Below are positions 24,734-32,066 of a stretch of DNA of 44,561 nt, piece by piece (the first letter of the stretch is position 1; the number at the start of each line of letters is the position of its first letter). The translations under genes and the position numbers were made by a program. The notes under the pieces are model-generated. The model did not search any database. It was not told where the DNA came from and was given only the letters and a program-made list of their open reading frames with translations. The stretch is taken from contig JAGBVH010000024.1 of the NCBI GenBank assembly GCA_017630405.1, positions 95,638 through 140,198 on the forward strand, written 5' to 3'. The stretch is from Alphaproteobacteria bacterium. GTDB lineage: Bacteria; Pseudomonadota; Alphaproteobacteria; Rs-D84.

Positions 24734-26014
24734 TTATATTGGTAAAACAACCCTTACTTTTAAGCCGCCCATGTCGCTGTTTTCAAGGAATAGTTGGCCA
24801 CCATGGTTTTCAATCGCAGTTTGGGCAATTGACAGTCCAAGACCTGTGCCGCCGGTGTCTGAACCACGCGCATCGTCCAATCGAACAAATGGACGCATCG
24901 CGTCTTTTTTGCGGTCGTCAGGAATGCCAATACCATCATCTTCGATTGTGATTTCGATTGTGTCTTCGAAATCGCGTTCTGTGATTTTGATTTGTTTGTT
25001 CGCGTATCTGGCCGCGTTTTCGATTATATTGCCAAATGCGCGCGCCAATGCCATTGGACGAGCATAGAATTGTGCCGGTGTGTCAGGGAAATTGGTAATG
25101 ATTTCCTTGTCTGGTGCGGCATCACGTGCGATACGGGTCAACATCGGTGGCAGTTCGGTTGACTGCTCGATTTCTGGCATTTCGCCACGCGCAAAGGCCA
25201 GATAGCCATTGACCATTTCGGACATGCGATCTATGTCGCGGATAAGATTTTCGTTGGTTGCAGCGCCTGTTTCCAATGAAAGGCGCATGCGTGTAAGCGG
25301 TGCCTTAAGATCGTGGCTGACCGCGTTAAGCATATCTGTGCGCGTGCGGTTATAGCGGTCAAGGCGTTCCTTCATAGTTATCATGGAAGTTGCTGCTTCG
25401 CGAATTTCTTTAGAACCGCTTGGTTCAAAACCAGGTGCATCAAGGCCACGACCAAAACGACTGGCGGCGCGGGCAATACGGCGGATGCTGCGTGTGTGCA
25501 TAATGATAAATGGTGAAATCAATATCGATACAATCAAGATAGAACCAATCAGCCAGATTATAAACACTTCGGTACTGGTCGAGTAAATACGGTACAGTGA
25601 AGTTCCAAATGTGGATATTTGGTCGTTTTTAGTTGGGATGTCAACGAATACCAAACGCTTGCCTTTGTCGATGTAAATTTGGGCGCGGCGTTGCAGGCGT
25701 TTTGATAATTCAGATGCCAAGCGTCCTGCTTCGTTAGAATGGTTGTCATTATGTTTTGGACGGTTTAATTTATCATGAATCGTGACGTTGATTCCAATGT
25801 CACGCGCAAGTTTTTGGACAGCGTCATTATTGCCTTCGTCCATAAAGTTCATCATTGTAGATATTTCGCCCGCCAATGTGCGTGCAAGTGTGTCGTGAAC
25901 GCGTGACCAGTGATTGCCAAAAAAGGCATTGGCAACGATAACCTGTGCCACAATCAGGGGAATTAAAATCATCAATATTGTGCGAGCTAAAAAGCTGCGT
26001 GGTATAAGTCTCAT
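24734..26014 (-). CDS. EnvZ-type sensor histidine kinase
   Basis: Membrane sensor that phosphorylates the adjacent response regulator. Two membrane helices (about residues 12-32 and 150-172) flank a roughly 115-residue periplasmic domain; a HAMP-like segment follows, then the dimerisation domain with the phospho-acceptor H234 in AVSHDLKAPLTRM and the ATP-binding domain with N box NIIENAARYA, D box DDGIGI and G box GTGLGLSIAQT. The arrangement and the short periplasmic loop fit the EnvZ group. It overlaps the regulator gene by four bases (ATGA). The signal sensed cannot be told from sequence. Confidence 0.93.
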   Translation of the reverse strand: MRLIPRSFLARTILMILIPLIVAQVIVANAFFGNHWSRVHDTLARTLAGEISTMMNFMDEGNNDAVQKLARDIGINVTIHDKLNRPKHNDNHSNEAGRLASELSKRLQRRAQIYIDKGKRLVFVDIPTKNDQISTFGTSLYRIYSTSTEVFIIWLIGSILIVSILISPFIIMHTRSIRRIARAASRFGRGLDAPGFEPSGSKEIREAATSMITMKERLDRYNRTRTDMLNAVSHDLKAPLTRMRLSLETGAATNENLIRDIDRMSEMVNGYLAFARGEMPEIEQSTELPPMLTRIARDAAPDKEIITNFPDTPAQFYARPMALARAFGNIIENAARYANKQIKITERDFEDTIEITIEDDGIGIPDDRKKDAMRPFVRLDDARGSDTGGTGLGLSIAQTAIENHGGQLFLENSDMGGLKVRVVLPI

Positions 26015-26667
26015 TTTTTCTCACCCTTGTTAGTGCGTCCTGGGGCGGTTGTATCAACCAGTTTATAGCCCTGACCGCGGATTGTCATTATGTCTAGGTT
26101 GGATAATACTATATTTATTTTGCTGCGCAAGCGTTTTGCGACCATTGGTGCTGCGGGTACGATATTGCCAATCGGACTAATCAGATTGTGCAGCAGTTTC
26201 TTTTCTTCGCCGGATAATGCCAAAACCTTGGGAGTTGGGGCGTTGATAAAGAATTCGTCATCGACCAGCGACAGCCCCGCGGGTAATCTTTGGTTGTTTG
26301 TCGCGGATGATTTGGTGATATTGTTCAGGCGCAGTATCAGTTCGCGAATCTGAAACGGTTTGGCCAGATAGTCGTTTGCGCCATTGGACAGGCCGTCAAT
26401 AGTGTTTTCGGGACCGGTCATCGCGGTCAACATAATAGTTGGTGTTGAATTGCCCGCGGCGCGTAATTTCTTAAGAAAACTTAATCCATCCATACCTGTC
26501 ATCATACGGTCAAGCACGATTCCGTCAACCGATATTCGTTTCAAAATATCGTTCGCATTTTCTGCTGAATTTGCGGTTATGACATTAAAACCCTCGTTGC
26601 GCAGGCCATGTGCCAACGCATCACGCAGTATGTCATCGTCATCAATAATCAGAATTGTTTTGTTCAT
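26011..26667 (-). CDS. OmpR-family response regulator
   Basis: Two-component transcription factor of 218 residues. The receiver domain has the acidic pocket (LIIDDDDILRD), the phospho-acceptor D53 in GIVLDRMM, the switch Thr in IMLTAMT, and the LAKPF lysine. The C-terminal winged-helix DNA-binding domain ends in RGQGYKL, and its recognition region (MVAKRLRSKIN, VLSNLDIMTIRGQG) is somewhat shorter and more divergent than OmpR. No clear ribosome binding site precedes the ATG; instead a long inverted repeat lies just upstream. Translationally coupled with the kinase. Confidence 0.92.
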   Translation of the reverse strand: MNKTILIIDDDDILRDALAHGLRNEGFNVITANSAENANDILKRISVDGIVLDRMMTGMDGLSFLKKLRAAGNSTPTIMLTAMTGPENTIDGLSNGANDYLAKPFQIRELILRLNNITKSSATNNQRLPAGLSLVDDEFFINAPTPKVLALSGEEKKLLHNLISPIGNIVPAAPMVAKRLRSKINIVLSNLDIMTIRGQGYKLVDTTAPGRTNKGEKK

Positions 26668-26682
26668 TTCGTGCTTTATGGT

Positions 26683-26730
26683 TGCTGATTTCTGATTTAG
26701 AAATCATAAACCCTAAATCAGAAATTGCAA
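26683..26730. repeat. Long inverted repeat between an exported-protein gene and the response regulator gene
   Basis: Arms ATTTCTGATTTAG (26688-26700) and CTAAATCAGAAAT (26713-26725) are perfectly complementary around a 12-base loop, extended outward by TTGC/GCAA with one bulge. An alternative inner pairing, TGATTTCT with AGAAATCA (26686-26706), excludes the main hairpin. There is no T run after it on the minus strand, so it is not a standard terminator. Confidence 0.8.
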
Positions 26731-26731
26731 A

Positions 26732-27652
26732 TTACTTTTTTAATGGTTCAACAGCATATTCGCCAGGTTGAATTGTGCGCATAGCGTTGTTTGGACCGAT
26801 AATATCGGTTTCTTCGGTAATCTGGGCGCGGAATTGCATGTCGCTGGTTGCGAATTCTGTTTTAAACAGCGCATAACCTGTGCCGCCACCGGTTGTTGGA
26901 CCCTGCATGCCCAAAGAATAGTAACCGCCCAAGATACCATAATCCAAATCAATGTAGTCTATGCTGACCATCAAGGAAACATTGCTGGAACCATCGCTGG
27001 TCATATTACATGAAAATTCACGATTTGACAGGATTGCCTGAGAGTTCAATGGAACCATGATATCCATAACTGTTGGTTCACACTTTCTGTCGATGCCATT
27101 TACCAGGAATTCGTATGTCATGTCAACAGTAGCCTTGGACAGGCCGGTGGATACATTTACCCTTGAAATTGTGGCTTTTGGTATTTTGACCATCGCGTTG
27201 GCAATACCGCTGCGTACTGGGAAAGACAGACCAGACTGCAGGCAGTCACGTGAAAATGGGTCCGCTTCACAGATGTAAACGCGTGAATGCTGGTTCATCA
27301 TGAACATGTTGGCCAGACTGTTGAACAAAAATGTGCGTGTTATTTTGTCGTTAAGGCGTGTGCAGCCAAAATTACGGCAGATAATCATTGGTCTGTCCGC
27401 AAAGATTACGCCTGGATGGGCCGCCTGTTCCGCATCACGGGCTGCAATAATGTTCTTGTCATAGTCAAGGCTGTCCGCGCGTTCCATAAACTCGGTTTCC
27501 GGAATAAAATTCGGATCATCAGGATACGCATAGTAAGATTGGACCGGTGTTTCGGTATAAATTGTTTGAAAATCTTGGTAAACAAACTCTTCTGCGAACG
27601 CAGGAACTGCGCATAAAACCAAGAAAAATGTCGTAAAAATAGATTTTGACAT
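26732..27652 (-). CDS. Exported protein upstream of the two-component system, unknown function
   Basis: A 306-residue protein with a signal peptide (IFTTFFLVLCAVPAFA). The mature part starts with an acidic, aromatic stretch and has a Cys-containing middle (IICRNFGCTR, VYICEADPFSRDCLQ), then alternating strands typical of a beta-sandwich (VSLMVSIDYIDLDYGILGGY, GGGTGYALFKTEFA). I do not recognise the family; a periplasmic or outer-surface beta protein is likely. It has a near-consensus promoter and is followed by the inverted repeat and the regulator/kinase/argS genes, so it may be their co-transcribed partner or regulatory target. Confidence 0.75.
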   Translation of the reverse strand: MSKSIFTTFFLVLCAVPAFAEEFVYQDFQTIYTETPVQSYYAYPDDPNFIPETEFMERADSLDYDKNIIAARDAEQAAHPGVIFADRPMIICRNFGCTRLNDKITRTFLFNSLANMFMMNQHSRVYICEADPFSRDCLQSGLSFPVRSGIANAMVKIPKATISRVNVSTGLSKATVDMTYEFLVNGIDRKCEPTVMDIMVPLNSQAILSNREFSCNMTSDGSSNVSLMVSIDYIDLDYGILGGYYSLGMQGPTTGGGTGYALFKTEFATSDMQFRAQITEETDIIGPNNAMRTIQPGEYAVEPLKK

Positions 27653-27679
27653 GATTAAGCCTTTCTTTCTCTCTGTTGA

Positions 27680-27709
27680 ATATTAGAACATTTTTCATAA
27701 TTGTGTCAA
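27680..27709 (-). promoter_or_regulatory. Promoter of the exported-protein / two-component unit
   Basis: Minus-strand consensus TTGACA (27704-27709), 18-base spacer, TAATAT (27680-27685). Confidence 0.7.
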
Positions 27710-27789
27710 AGCAAAAATATTTTTATTGAAAAATGATATCTGTTTGTTCTAAGTTAAAAGCAATTGGAATATAAGAAAGGTGATTTTCT

Positions 27790-28449
27790 ATGGTCGATAT
27801 CATAATTACAGGTGAAGCGGGCAAGTTGCACGCGGTGTATCACAAATCTGCAAATGTAGGTGCGCCATTGGCGGTTGTTTTGTCTGGGAATCCACGCCAA
27901 AAGTATCATATGAATGACAGAGTTTCATATGCGATGTTTCGTGCTTTTATGGATATTGGCTTTTCTGTTGTGCGGTTTAATTATCGTGGTGTCGGTGATT
28001 CCGAGGGGCTGATTGGTACTACATCGGAAAATATGCTGGATATAGCAACTGTAATTGACTGGATTCAAAATCATAATGAAGACAGTGACAAGATATGGTT
28101 GGCTGGGAATCAGTTGGGTGCGTGGTATGTTTTACAGGCGATGATGCGCCGTCCAGAAATATCGGGATTTGCGTTGGTGTCGCCAGATGCTTCGGTGTCT
28201 GACTTTGCGTTCTTGTCGCCACGCCCAAATCGTGGCTTGTTGCTGCAGGGGGCGATGGAATCCGATGAATCACGCGCTTTTGCGACACACTTGACCCAGA
28301 TTTTAAAGAAACAAGCCCAGATTGACTTGGAAACTATTCGCGTCAAGGGGGCTGATGCTGCGTACAGTCAGCCTGCAGACCTGCGCCAAATGTATAGTGA
28401 TTTAAAGGCCTATGTTGGTCGTGAAAATGCCGAGGATAAGTTGCTGTAA
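27790..28449 (+). CDS. Alpha/beta-hydrolase fold protein lacking the catalytic residues
   Basis: A 219-residue protein with the alpha/beta-hydrolase layout of the COG2945-like group: [11 protein letters not shown] at the oxyanion strand, [17 protein letters not shown], then [11 protein letters not shown] at the nucleophile elbow. In active relatives this elbow reads G-x-S-x-G (typically AGFSFGAW); here the Ser is Q108. The family's GADHFF histidine region reads GADAAY (A190), and the acidic member of the triad near [10 protein letters not shown] is not clearly preserved. It is therefore probably a pseudoenzyme, perhaps a binding or scaffold protein. AGAAAGGTG precedes the start. It ends two bases before ruvB, so both are in one operon. 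Confidence 0.85.
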   Translation: MVDIIITGEAGKLHAVYHKSANVGAPLAVVLSGNPRQKYHMNDRVSYAMFRAFMDIGFSVVRFNYRGVGDSEGLIGTTSENMLDIATVIDWIQNHNEDSDKIWLAGNQLGAWYVLQAMMRRPEISGFALVSPDASVSDFAFLSPRPNRGLLLQGAMESDESRAFATHLTQILKKQAQIDLETIRVKGADAAYSQPADLRQMYSDLKAYVGRENAEDKLL

Positions 28450-28450
28450 T

Positions 28451-29440
28451 ATGATGGACAAAGAAAGATTTTTGGATGCGAATATCCCAGACGAAATGGC
28501 GGCGACTATTCGTCCGCGGTCGTTGGCGGATTTTATTGGTCATGAAAGCCTGAAGCAGAATTTGTCTGTGTTTGTGTCGGGGGCGCGTGCGCGTGGCGAG
28601 GCTATGGACCATGTGTTGTTGTATGGTCCCCCAGGACTGGGTAAGACAACGCTGGCACATATTGTTGCAAATGAATTGGGAACGAATTTTCGCGCAACTG
28701 CGGCACCTATGTTGACCAAGCAAGGGGATTTGGCGGCGATATTGACCGCGCTTGAACCGATGGATGTGCTGTTTATTGATGAAATTCATCGTTTGCCAAC
28801 AGCAATTGAAGAAGTTCTTTATTCTGCGATGGAAGATTTTAAATTGGATATTATGTTGGGCGAAGGGCCCAGCGCAAAAAGTGTGCGTATCGACCTGCCC
28901 CCGTTCACTTTGGTTGGGGCGACAACGCGTACTGGATTGCTGTCAAATCCGTTGCGCGACCGATTTGGGATTGATTTAAGGTTGTCTTTCTATTCACCGG
29001 AAGATTTGGCCAAGATTATTCAGCGCAGTGCGAGTATTTTGGGAACGCCTATTGATGCTGATGGCGCGTTGATGTTGGCGCGTTCTGCGCGCGGAACACC
29101 GCGTATTGCGAACCGTTTGTTAAAGCGTGCACGCGACTTTGCAGCGGCGTTGCGTAAAAATCAGATAACCGCAGATACTATCAAGACTACCCTGTTCCAG
29201 TTGCATATTGACGGATGTGGCTTGGACGAGATTGACCGTGAATATATGAATTCGATTATTAAACACTATGCTGGCGGACCAGTAGGGATAGAAAATCTGG
29301 CGGCAGCGTTGTCGGAACCTGCAGATACAATCGAAGATGTGATTGAGCCTTATCTTATGCAGTTGGGCTTTGTTCAGCGCACCCCACGCGGACGTGTGAT
29401 TACTGATGCCGGATATCAGCATCTGGGGCTGGAAAAGTAA
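28451..29440 (+). CDS. ruvB: Holliday junction branch migration ATPase RuvB
   Basis: Hexameric AAA+ motor that drives branch migration of Holliday junctions with RuvA. The 329-residue product has the N-terminal [10 protein letters not shown] motif, Walker [11 protein letters not shown] (about residues 58-67), Walker [10 protein letters not shown], sensor 1 [19 protein letters not shown], the sensor 2 [16 protein letters not shown], and the C-terminal winged-helix region ending QRTPRGRV. The ATG at 28451, right after the hydrolase stop, is preferred over 28412 inside that gene. ruvA and ruvC, usually adjacent, are not in the window. Confidence 0.97.
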   Translation: MMDKERFLDANIPDEMAATIRPRSLADFIGHESLKQNLSVFVSGARARGEAMDHVLLYGPPGLGKTTLAHIVANELGTNFRATAAPMLTKQGDLAAILTALEPMDVLFIDEIHRLPTAIEEVLYSAMEDFKLDIMLGEGPSAKSVRIDLPPFTLVGATTRTGLLSNPLRDRFGIDLRLSFYSPEDLAKIIQRSASILGTPIDADGALMLARSARGTPRIANRLLKRARDFAAALRKNQITADTIKTTLFQLHIDGCGLDEIDREYMNSIIKHYAGGPVGIENLAAALSEPADTIEDVIEPYLMQLGFVQRTPRGRVITDAGYQHLGLEK

Positions 29441-29441
29441 T

Positions 29442-29816
29442 ATGTCAGTTCATCATTTTCCTTTTACAATTGCCTATGCGGATACTGATGCCGAAGGTAT
29501 TGTGTATCATGCGCGTTATCTGGAAATTGCAGAACGCGCGCGTATGAGCTGGTTGCGTGGCAAGTTAAATGTTGGTGATGATATTGGCTTTGTTGTGCGC
29601 GAATTAAATATCAAGTATTTACAACCGTTAAAAGTCGCTGATGAATTTGTTGTGGAAACCCAAATGGTGGATGTTGGGGCGGCCGTTGTGCGTGTGGAAC
29701 AAAAGTTCGTGAAAGACGGAATAATTTCTGCTATAATAAACCTTAAGGTTGCGTATCTGGGGGCTGATATGCGTCCAAAACGCATACCGCAAGATTTTAT
29801 TGCTGATTTAGTATAA
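29442..29816 (+). CDS. ybgC: YbgC-like acyl-CoA thioesterase of the Tol cluster
   Basis: Hot-dog-fold thioesterase, 124 residues. It has the family's catalytic signature YADTDAEGIVYHARYLE with the active-site Asp, followed by the ERAR helix and strands IKYLQPLKVADEF and VRVEQKFV. YbgC is the usual first gene of tol-pal clusters in proteobacteria and is linked to phospholipid metabolism there. The ATG at 29442 starts two bases after the ruvB stop; the longer frame from 29406 would overlap ruvB. tolQ follows 24 bases later. Confidence 0.92.
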   Translation: MSVHHFPFTIAYADTDAEGIVYHARYLEIAERARMSWLRGKLNVGDDIGFVVRELNIKYLQPLKVADEFVVETQMVDVGAAVVRVEQKFVKDGIISAIINLKVAYLGADMRPKRIPQDFIADLV

Positions 29817-29840
29817 AGACAAAAGAAAAGGAAGGAAGAA

Positions 29841-30314
29841 ATGGAAAGTAGTTTTTCGTTATTAAGTTTATTTACTGGTGACTGGATGACATTGTTGGTG
29901 TCAATTGTGCTGGTGGTGTTCAGTGTAATGTCTTGGACGGTGATTGTGGAAAAAATCCGTCTGTGGCACGCCCAGAAAAAGAATCCAGTTAAATTCAAGC
30001 CTGGTGAAAATTTGGACGCGTTTATGATGCCTTTTGACAAGAATCTGTGGTTCTTGTCTATGGTTGCGTATATTTCACCATTTATTGGCTTGTTTGGTAC
30101 TGTTTGGGGTGTTATGGATTCGTTCGCATCTATTGGTGTGAATCAGTCGGTAAGTATTGGTGTTATTGCGCCAGGGTTGGCGGTTGCGTTGGGAACAACT
30201 GCGCTGGGGCTGATTGCGGCTATACCTGCGGCGATTGCTCATCAGGTGTTTGTCAGAAAGGCCGATGATTTGTATGACAGATTGGAAATGGCCTGTAAAG
30301 AATTAAAGAAATAA
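29841..30314 (+). CDS. tolQ: TolQ proton channel subunit, short form
   Basis: Inner-membrane channel protein that, with TolR, uses proton flow to energise TolA. Three membrane helices are visible (about residues 15-37, 71-93 and 108-135), with the conserved ISPFIGLFGTVWGVMDSF and the pore-lining GLAVALGTTALGLIAAIPA. At 157 residues it is some 70 shorter than usual: the cytoplasmic region between helices 1 and 2 is only about 33 residues where TolQ and ExbB normally have about 100. Conserved membrane motifs are intact, so it is probably functional. GGAAGG lies upstream. tolR starts on its stop (TAATG). Confidence 0.92.
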   Translation: MESSFSLLSLFTGDWMTLLVSIVLVVFSVMSWTVIVEKIRLWHAQKKNPVKFKPGENLDAFMMPFDKNLWFLSMVAYISPFIGLFGTVWGVMDSFASIGVNQSVSIGVIAPGLAVALGTTALGLIAAIPAAIAHQVFVRKADDLYDRLEMACKELKK

Positions 30315-30724
30315 TGGTGGCGGATATGTCCAGATTAAGACGCAGAAATAATGATGCTTCTATCCAGTTAACGCCAATGATTGATGTTATGACGGTGCTG
30401 TTGGCTGTGTTTATGGTGACAACGCCGATGATGACAACGGGGATTGATTTGGAACTGCCACGCGCGGGTGCGTCCGCTATGACGGGCAGTGATCACGCAA
30501 TTCAAATCAGCGTGGATGAGCGTGGAAATTACTTTTTGTCTGATACAAAGTTGTCGCGGGACGAGGTTGTAAAACGCGCGCTGGCGATGCGTGGTGAAAA
30601 TCCTCAGCTGACCATTATGATAAGTGGTGATGCGCATGCGGATTATGGCGCGGTAATGTCTATGATGGGCAAATTAAAAGATGTGGGCTTTCAAAAAGTT
30701 GGTCTGCGTACACAACCGGAATAA
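30314..30724 (+). CDS. tolR: TolR proton channel subunit
   Basis: ExbD/TolR-family protein, 136 residues, with a short cytoplasmic start, one membrane helix and a periplasmic domain. The proton-carrying Asp is D24 in QLTPMIDVMTVLLAVFMV, and the periplasmic part has the typical GIDLELPRAG strand and the C-terminal ISGDAHADYGAVMSMM region. The ATG at 30314 overlaps the tolQ stop; a second ATG at 30326, four codons on, is also possible. It works with TolQ and TolA to maintain the outer membrane during division. Confidence 0.94.
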   Translation: MVADMSRLRRRNNDASIQLTPMIDVMTVLLAVFMVTTPMMTTGIDLELPRAGASAMTGSDHAIQISVDERGNYFLSDTKLSRDEVVKRALAMRGENPQLTIMISGDAHADYGAVMSMMGKLKDVGFQKVGLRTQPE

Positions 30725-30735
30725 AATAACTGGCG

Positions 30736-31503
30736 ATGACAAAGTTTAATCAATTTTCGTTGGAAAATATGCTGATGTCCATTGGGGGGCATTTGTTGGT
30801 TGTCGCGGTTATGGTGACCTCGTTTGCGTTGGTGGTTAATCGTGCCCAGTTGGTGACACCGGACAGAATACAAATCGTTGAAATTGATTTAGATAATGTC
30901 AAGGTTTCTGGTGATGAAACTAAACTTTATAATGTTGGCGAAATGAAAGAAAAAGAAGAAGAGCCTAAGCCAGAGCCCGCAAGTAAGCCAGAAGAGAAAG
31001 TCGAGGCAGAACAGGAAAAAATTGAAATCGAGCAGCCTACCTTGGTCGAGGAAGAAAAAAAGCCAGAGCCAGAGCCCGAGAAAAAAGAAGAAGAAAAAAA
31101 AGATAATCCAAAGGATATAGAAGAAGCGCCAGTCGTCAAGAAAAAGCGCGTTGTTCGTGTTAATCGCGAGGTTTTGTCGCTGGACAGAACTTTGACAGTT
31201 TCTGTGGTTGATGCATTGCGTGTTGCGATGACCAGATGCTGGGTAATTGATACAAAACGCCCTGATATATCTGATATTCGTGCGGTTGCGCATCTGACTA
31301 TGCGTAAAAATGGAACAGTGCGCGATGTGTGGTTTGAATCTGCAGCGCGTGCGGAAACAGATCCTGCGTTTAAATATGTGTTGGATACCATTAAATCGGC
31401 AATTGATGTATGTCAGCCGTTCAGAATGTTGCCAGCAAACGAGTATGCCAAGTGGGAAAAGATACAGTTAACCTTTTATCCAACACAGGGTAAAGTTATG
31501 TAA
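30736..31503 (+). CDS. tolA: TolA-like energy transducer
   Basis: Links the TolQR motor to the outer-membrane side. The 255-residue product has an N-terminal membrane helix (about residues 16-36, SIGGHLLVVAVMVTSFALVV), a Glu/Pro/Lys-rich rod (about 70-130, with EPKPEPASKPEEK-like runs), and a C-terminal domain matching the alphaproteobacterial TolA end: a Cys-containing RCWVIDTKRP segment, VAHLTMRKNGTVRDV, and a terminal VCQPFRMLPANEYAKWEKIQ (quoted whole). The rod is far shorter than in E. coli TolA. It is the last gene of the unit; tolB and pal do not follow. Confidence 0.88.
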   Translation: MTKFNQFSLENMLMSIGGHLLVVAVMVTSFALVVNRAQLVTPDRIQIVEIDLDNVKVSGDETKLYNVGEMKEKEEEPKPEPASKPEEKVEAEQEKIEIEQPTLVEEEKKPEPEPEKKEEEKKDNPKDIEEAPVVKKKRVVRVNREVLSLDRTLTVSVVDALRVAMTRCWVIDTKRPDISDIRAVAHLTMRKNGTVRDVWFESAARAETDPAFKYVLDTIKSAIDVCQPFRMLPANEYAKWEKIQLTFYPTQGKVM

Positions 31504-31504
31504 A

Positions 31505-31525
31505 AAACCGCAGAAACAGCGGTTT
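31505..31525. terminator. Bidirectional terminator between tolA and the XRE regulator gene
   Basis: AAACCGC / GCGGTTT stem with a seven-base loop, flanked by A and T runs so that it works in both directions. Confidence 0.85.
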
Positions 31526-31527
31526 TT

Positions 31528-31944
31528 TTATTGTTCTATATTGTTTAGTGTTTTAAGCATTTTCATGACGATGTCGCGTTGGGCGTCGTTTGGCAATTTC
31601 CAATAAAGATTGATTAACTGTAAAGATTCATTTTTGCCCAATGGATCATCTTCGGCCTGGTCATAAAGACGCTGAATCTTGCCGTTGCGTGGTTCGGACT
31701 CGATGTATCCAGGCAGCCCTGTAAAGAAGAAAGCCACAGGTGTTTCCATAGCAACGCTAAGTTCAAAAAGACGAGATGCCGGGATTCTGTTGCCAGCGGT
31801 TTCGTATTTTTGAATCTGTTGGAAAGTGATGCCGCATGTTGTCGCCAAATCTTTCTGGGACAGCCCCAGCATAACGCGGCGCAACTGCATGCGTTGTCCA
31901 ATATGTTCGTCTATTGCGGATGGGGTATATGGTTTTCCACTCAT
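31528..31944 (-). CDS. XRE-family helix-turn-helix regulator
   Basis: A 138-residue cytoplasmic DNA-binding protein. The HTH domain spans about residues 10-70: IGQRMQLRRVMLGLSQKDLA, then GITFQQIQKYETAGNRIPAS and a LFELSVAMETPVAFFF helix, a pattern common in alphaproteobacteria. The C-terminal half is polar and ends in a helix (WKLPNDAQRDIVMKMLKTL). The ATG at 31944, with GGAG upstream, is preferred over 32043 because the frame upstream is not protein-like. A perfect 14-base palindrome lies in its promoter region, so autoregulation is plausible. Confidence 0.88.
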   Translation of the reverse strand: MSGKPYTPSAIDEHIGQRMQLRRVMLGLSQKDLATTCGITFQQIQKYETAGNRIPASRLFELSVAMETPVAFFFTGLPGYIESEPRNGKIQRLYDQAEDDPLGKNESLQLINLYWKLPNDAQRDIVMKMLKTLNNIEQ

Positions 31945-31970
31945 ATCTTTTTCTCCATTTCTTAAGACAA

Positions 31971-31984
31971 TTATCCTAGGATAA
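31971..31984. promoter_or_regulatory. Perfect palindromic operator candidate
   Basis: TTATCCTAGGATAA is its own reverse complement and sits immediately downstream of the XRE gene's -10 box, where bound protein would block initiation. Confidence 0.6.
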
Positions 31985-31985
31985 A

Positions 31986-32014
31986 TATATACAGTTTTTC
32001 TTTTTCTTTTGCAA
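31986..32014 (-). promoter_or_regulatory. XRE gene promoter (shares its -35 box with the gpmI promoter)
   Basis: Minus-strand TTGCAA (32009-32014), 17-base spacer, TATATA (31986-31991). TTGCAA is palindromic and serves the opposite strand too. Confidence 0.55.
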
Positions 32015-32037
32015 TCAAAAAACAGTTGTGATACCTT
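32009..32037 (+). promoter_or_regulatory. gpmI: gpmI promoter (shares its -35 box with the XRE gene promoter)
   Basis: Plus-strand TTGCAA (32009-32014), 17-base spacer, TACCTT (32032-32037). The -10 is weak. Confidence 0.45.
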
Positions 32038-32066
32038 AATCATGATTTGAAGTACGAGGAAAAGAT

